DNA of 64,000 bases. It comes from Acidobacteriota bacterium. Lineage in GTDB: Bacteria > Acidobacteriota > Terriglobia > Bryobacterales > Bryobacteraceae. Under the pieces are notes generated by a model. That model worked only from the letters and a program-made list of their open reading frames with translations, did not search any database and was not told the origin of the DNA. Below, one piece after another: positions 63,492 through 64,000 of the stretch. The position numbers were made by a program, and so were the translations under genes. The stretch lies in contig JAPKZB010000096.1 of NCBI GenBank assembly GCA_026393985.1, positions 1 through 64,000 of the forward strand, written 5' to 3'. Positions within the stretch are counted from its first letter, which is position 1, and each line of letters begins with the position of its first letter.

Positions 63492-64000
63492 AGGTCTATC
63501 TCGTCGGCGCGGGGCCGGGTGATCCCGGCCTGCTGACGGTCAAAGGCCGCGAACTCCTCGCCCGCGCCGATGTCATTCTGCACGACCACCTCGCCAGCGA
63601 CGCCGTGCTCGATTACGCCTCCCCCGCCGCCGAACGCATCTACGTCGGCAAAAAGAAGGCCGACCATGCCATGCCGCAGTCCGAGATCGCCCGGCTCATG
63701 ATCGGCCACGCCCGCGCCGGCCATCTCGTCGTCCGGCTCAAGGGCGGCGACCCGCTCATCTTCGGCCGGGGCGGGGAAGAGATGGAGGCGCTCGTCGAAG
63801 CCGGTATCCCCTACGAAATCGTCCCCGGCGTCACCGCCGCCCTCGGCATCGCCGCCTACTCCGGCGTGCCGCTCACCCATCGCGACCACACCAGCGCCGT
63901 CACCTTCGTCACCGGCCATCAGCCCGATCAGATCGACTGGTCCCGCATCGGCCACGCCGAAACGCTGGTCATCTATATGGGGCTTACCGCCATCGGCGAC
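63488..64000 (+). CDS. cobA: Uroporphyrinogen-III C-methyltransferase, 5' part (runs off the window)
   Basis: The first 171 residues are visible, with no stop before the window edge. VYLVGAGPGDPGLLTVKG, LLARADVILHDHLAS, VRLKGGDPLIFGRGGEE, GIPYEIVPGVTAALG and PLTHRDHTSAVTFVTGH are signature blocks of SUMT/CobA. It methylates uroporphyrinogen III to precorrin-2, the precursor of sirohaem and corrinoids. In related genomes the C-terminus is often fused to HemD; this cannot be checked here. ATG 63488 overlaps the hemC stop. Confidence 0.94.
   Translation, partial: MKVYLVGAGPGDPGLLTVKGRELLARADVILHDHLASDAVLDYASPAAERIYVGKKKADHAMPQSEIARLMIGHARAGHLVVRLKGGDPLIFGRGGEEMEALVEAGIPYEIVPGVTAALGIAAYSGVPLTHRDHTSAVTFVTGHQPDQIDWSRIGHAETLVIYMGLTAIGD

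Overview
This 64 kb window is GC-rich, densely coding bacterial chromosome (no gap between genes exceeds about 150 bases). I see no rRNA, tRNA, CRISPR, phage or transposase genes. The gene content points to an acidobacterium of the Solibacter/Bryobacter type (Bryobacterales). The evidence is two DUF1549/DUF1553 + DUF1501 secreted-protein pairs, a lipase ending in the Solibacter-type TIGR03437 domain, an Oar-like outer-membrane barrel, a homodimeric pyruvate dehydrogenase E1, LPS heptosyltransferases (so a Gram-negative envelope) and many Tat or Sec signal peptides. The lineage is an inference from gene families, not from a marker phylogeny.

Layout. 0-4 kb: signalling, with a STAS anti-anti-sigma protein divergent from an FHA-GAF-SpoIIE phosphatase, then a DinB-like protein and a receiver/HD-GYP c-di-GMP phosphodiesterase. 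4-7.7 kb: an operon of a broken gamma-glutamyltransferase, a secreted esterase and PrmA. 7.7-11.4 kb: a secreted redox cluster (aldo/keto reductase, small Cys-containing protein, di-haem peroxidase, sugar-binding lipoprotein) and an Flp pilin. 11.6-17 kb: a tightly coupled operon of an S9 peptidase, a radical SAM protein and ALDH7, followed by an adenylate kinase. 17-24 kb: a BON-domain protein, a flavin oxidase, the outer-membrane barrel, a broken lipase and a cold-shock protein. 24-31 kb: the first DUF1501/PSD1 pair, then sdhCAB. 31-36.5 kb: a ParE-type toxin-antitoxin pair, fabD, an orphan RND pump and two zinc-ribbon miniproteins. 36.5-44.7 kb: an ornithine-cyclodeaminase homologue, aceE, a TonB protein, an M3 peptidase and a PhyH dioxygenase. 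44.7-50.6 kb: an LPS heptose cluster, a SlyD-GNAT fusion, a probable PPi-dependent phosphofructokinase and a methyltransferase. 50.6-56 kb: the second PSD1/DUF1501 pair and a C-terminally eroded FG-GAP protein. 56-64 kb: assimilatory sulfite/nitrite reductase, a single-domain Clp-type ATPase, an SDR, and the tetrapyrrole operon ccsA/hemX-hemA-hemC-cobA, which runs off the window. The cobA product makes the sirohaem precursor needed by the reductase upstream.

Main points for a second look. (1) An 81-bp, triple-nested palindromic element occurs at 23-103 and 7617-7697 (75/81 identical), and the tail of another copy lies at 1-10. The second copy abuts the signal-peptide core of the broken ggt gene. 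(2) Four genes (ggt, lipase/TIGR03437, slyD-GNAT, CRTAC1-like) show what look like internal deletions, frameshifts or fusions, so this chromosome, or its assembly, appears prone to deletion. (3) A long hairpin buries the ribosome-binding site of a zinc-ribbon gene. (4) A degenerate RfaE-type nucleotidyltransferase sits between two heptosyltransferases. (5) The sign of GC skew appears to flip around 52-57 kb whatever the gene direction.
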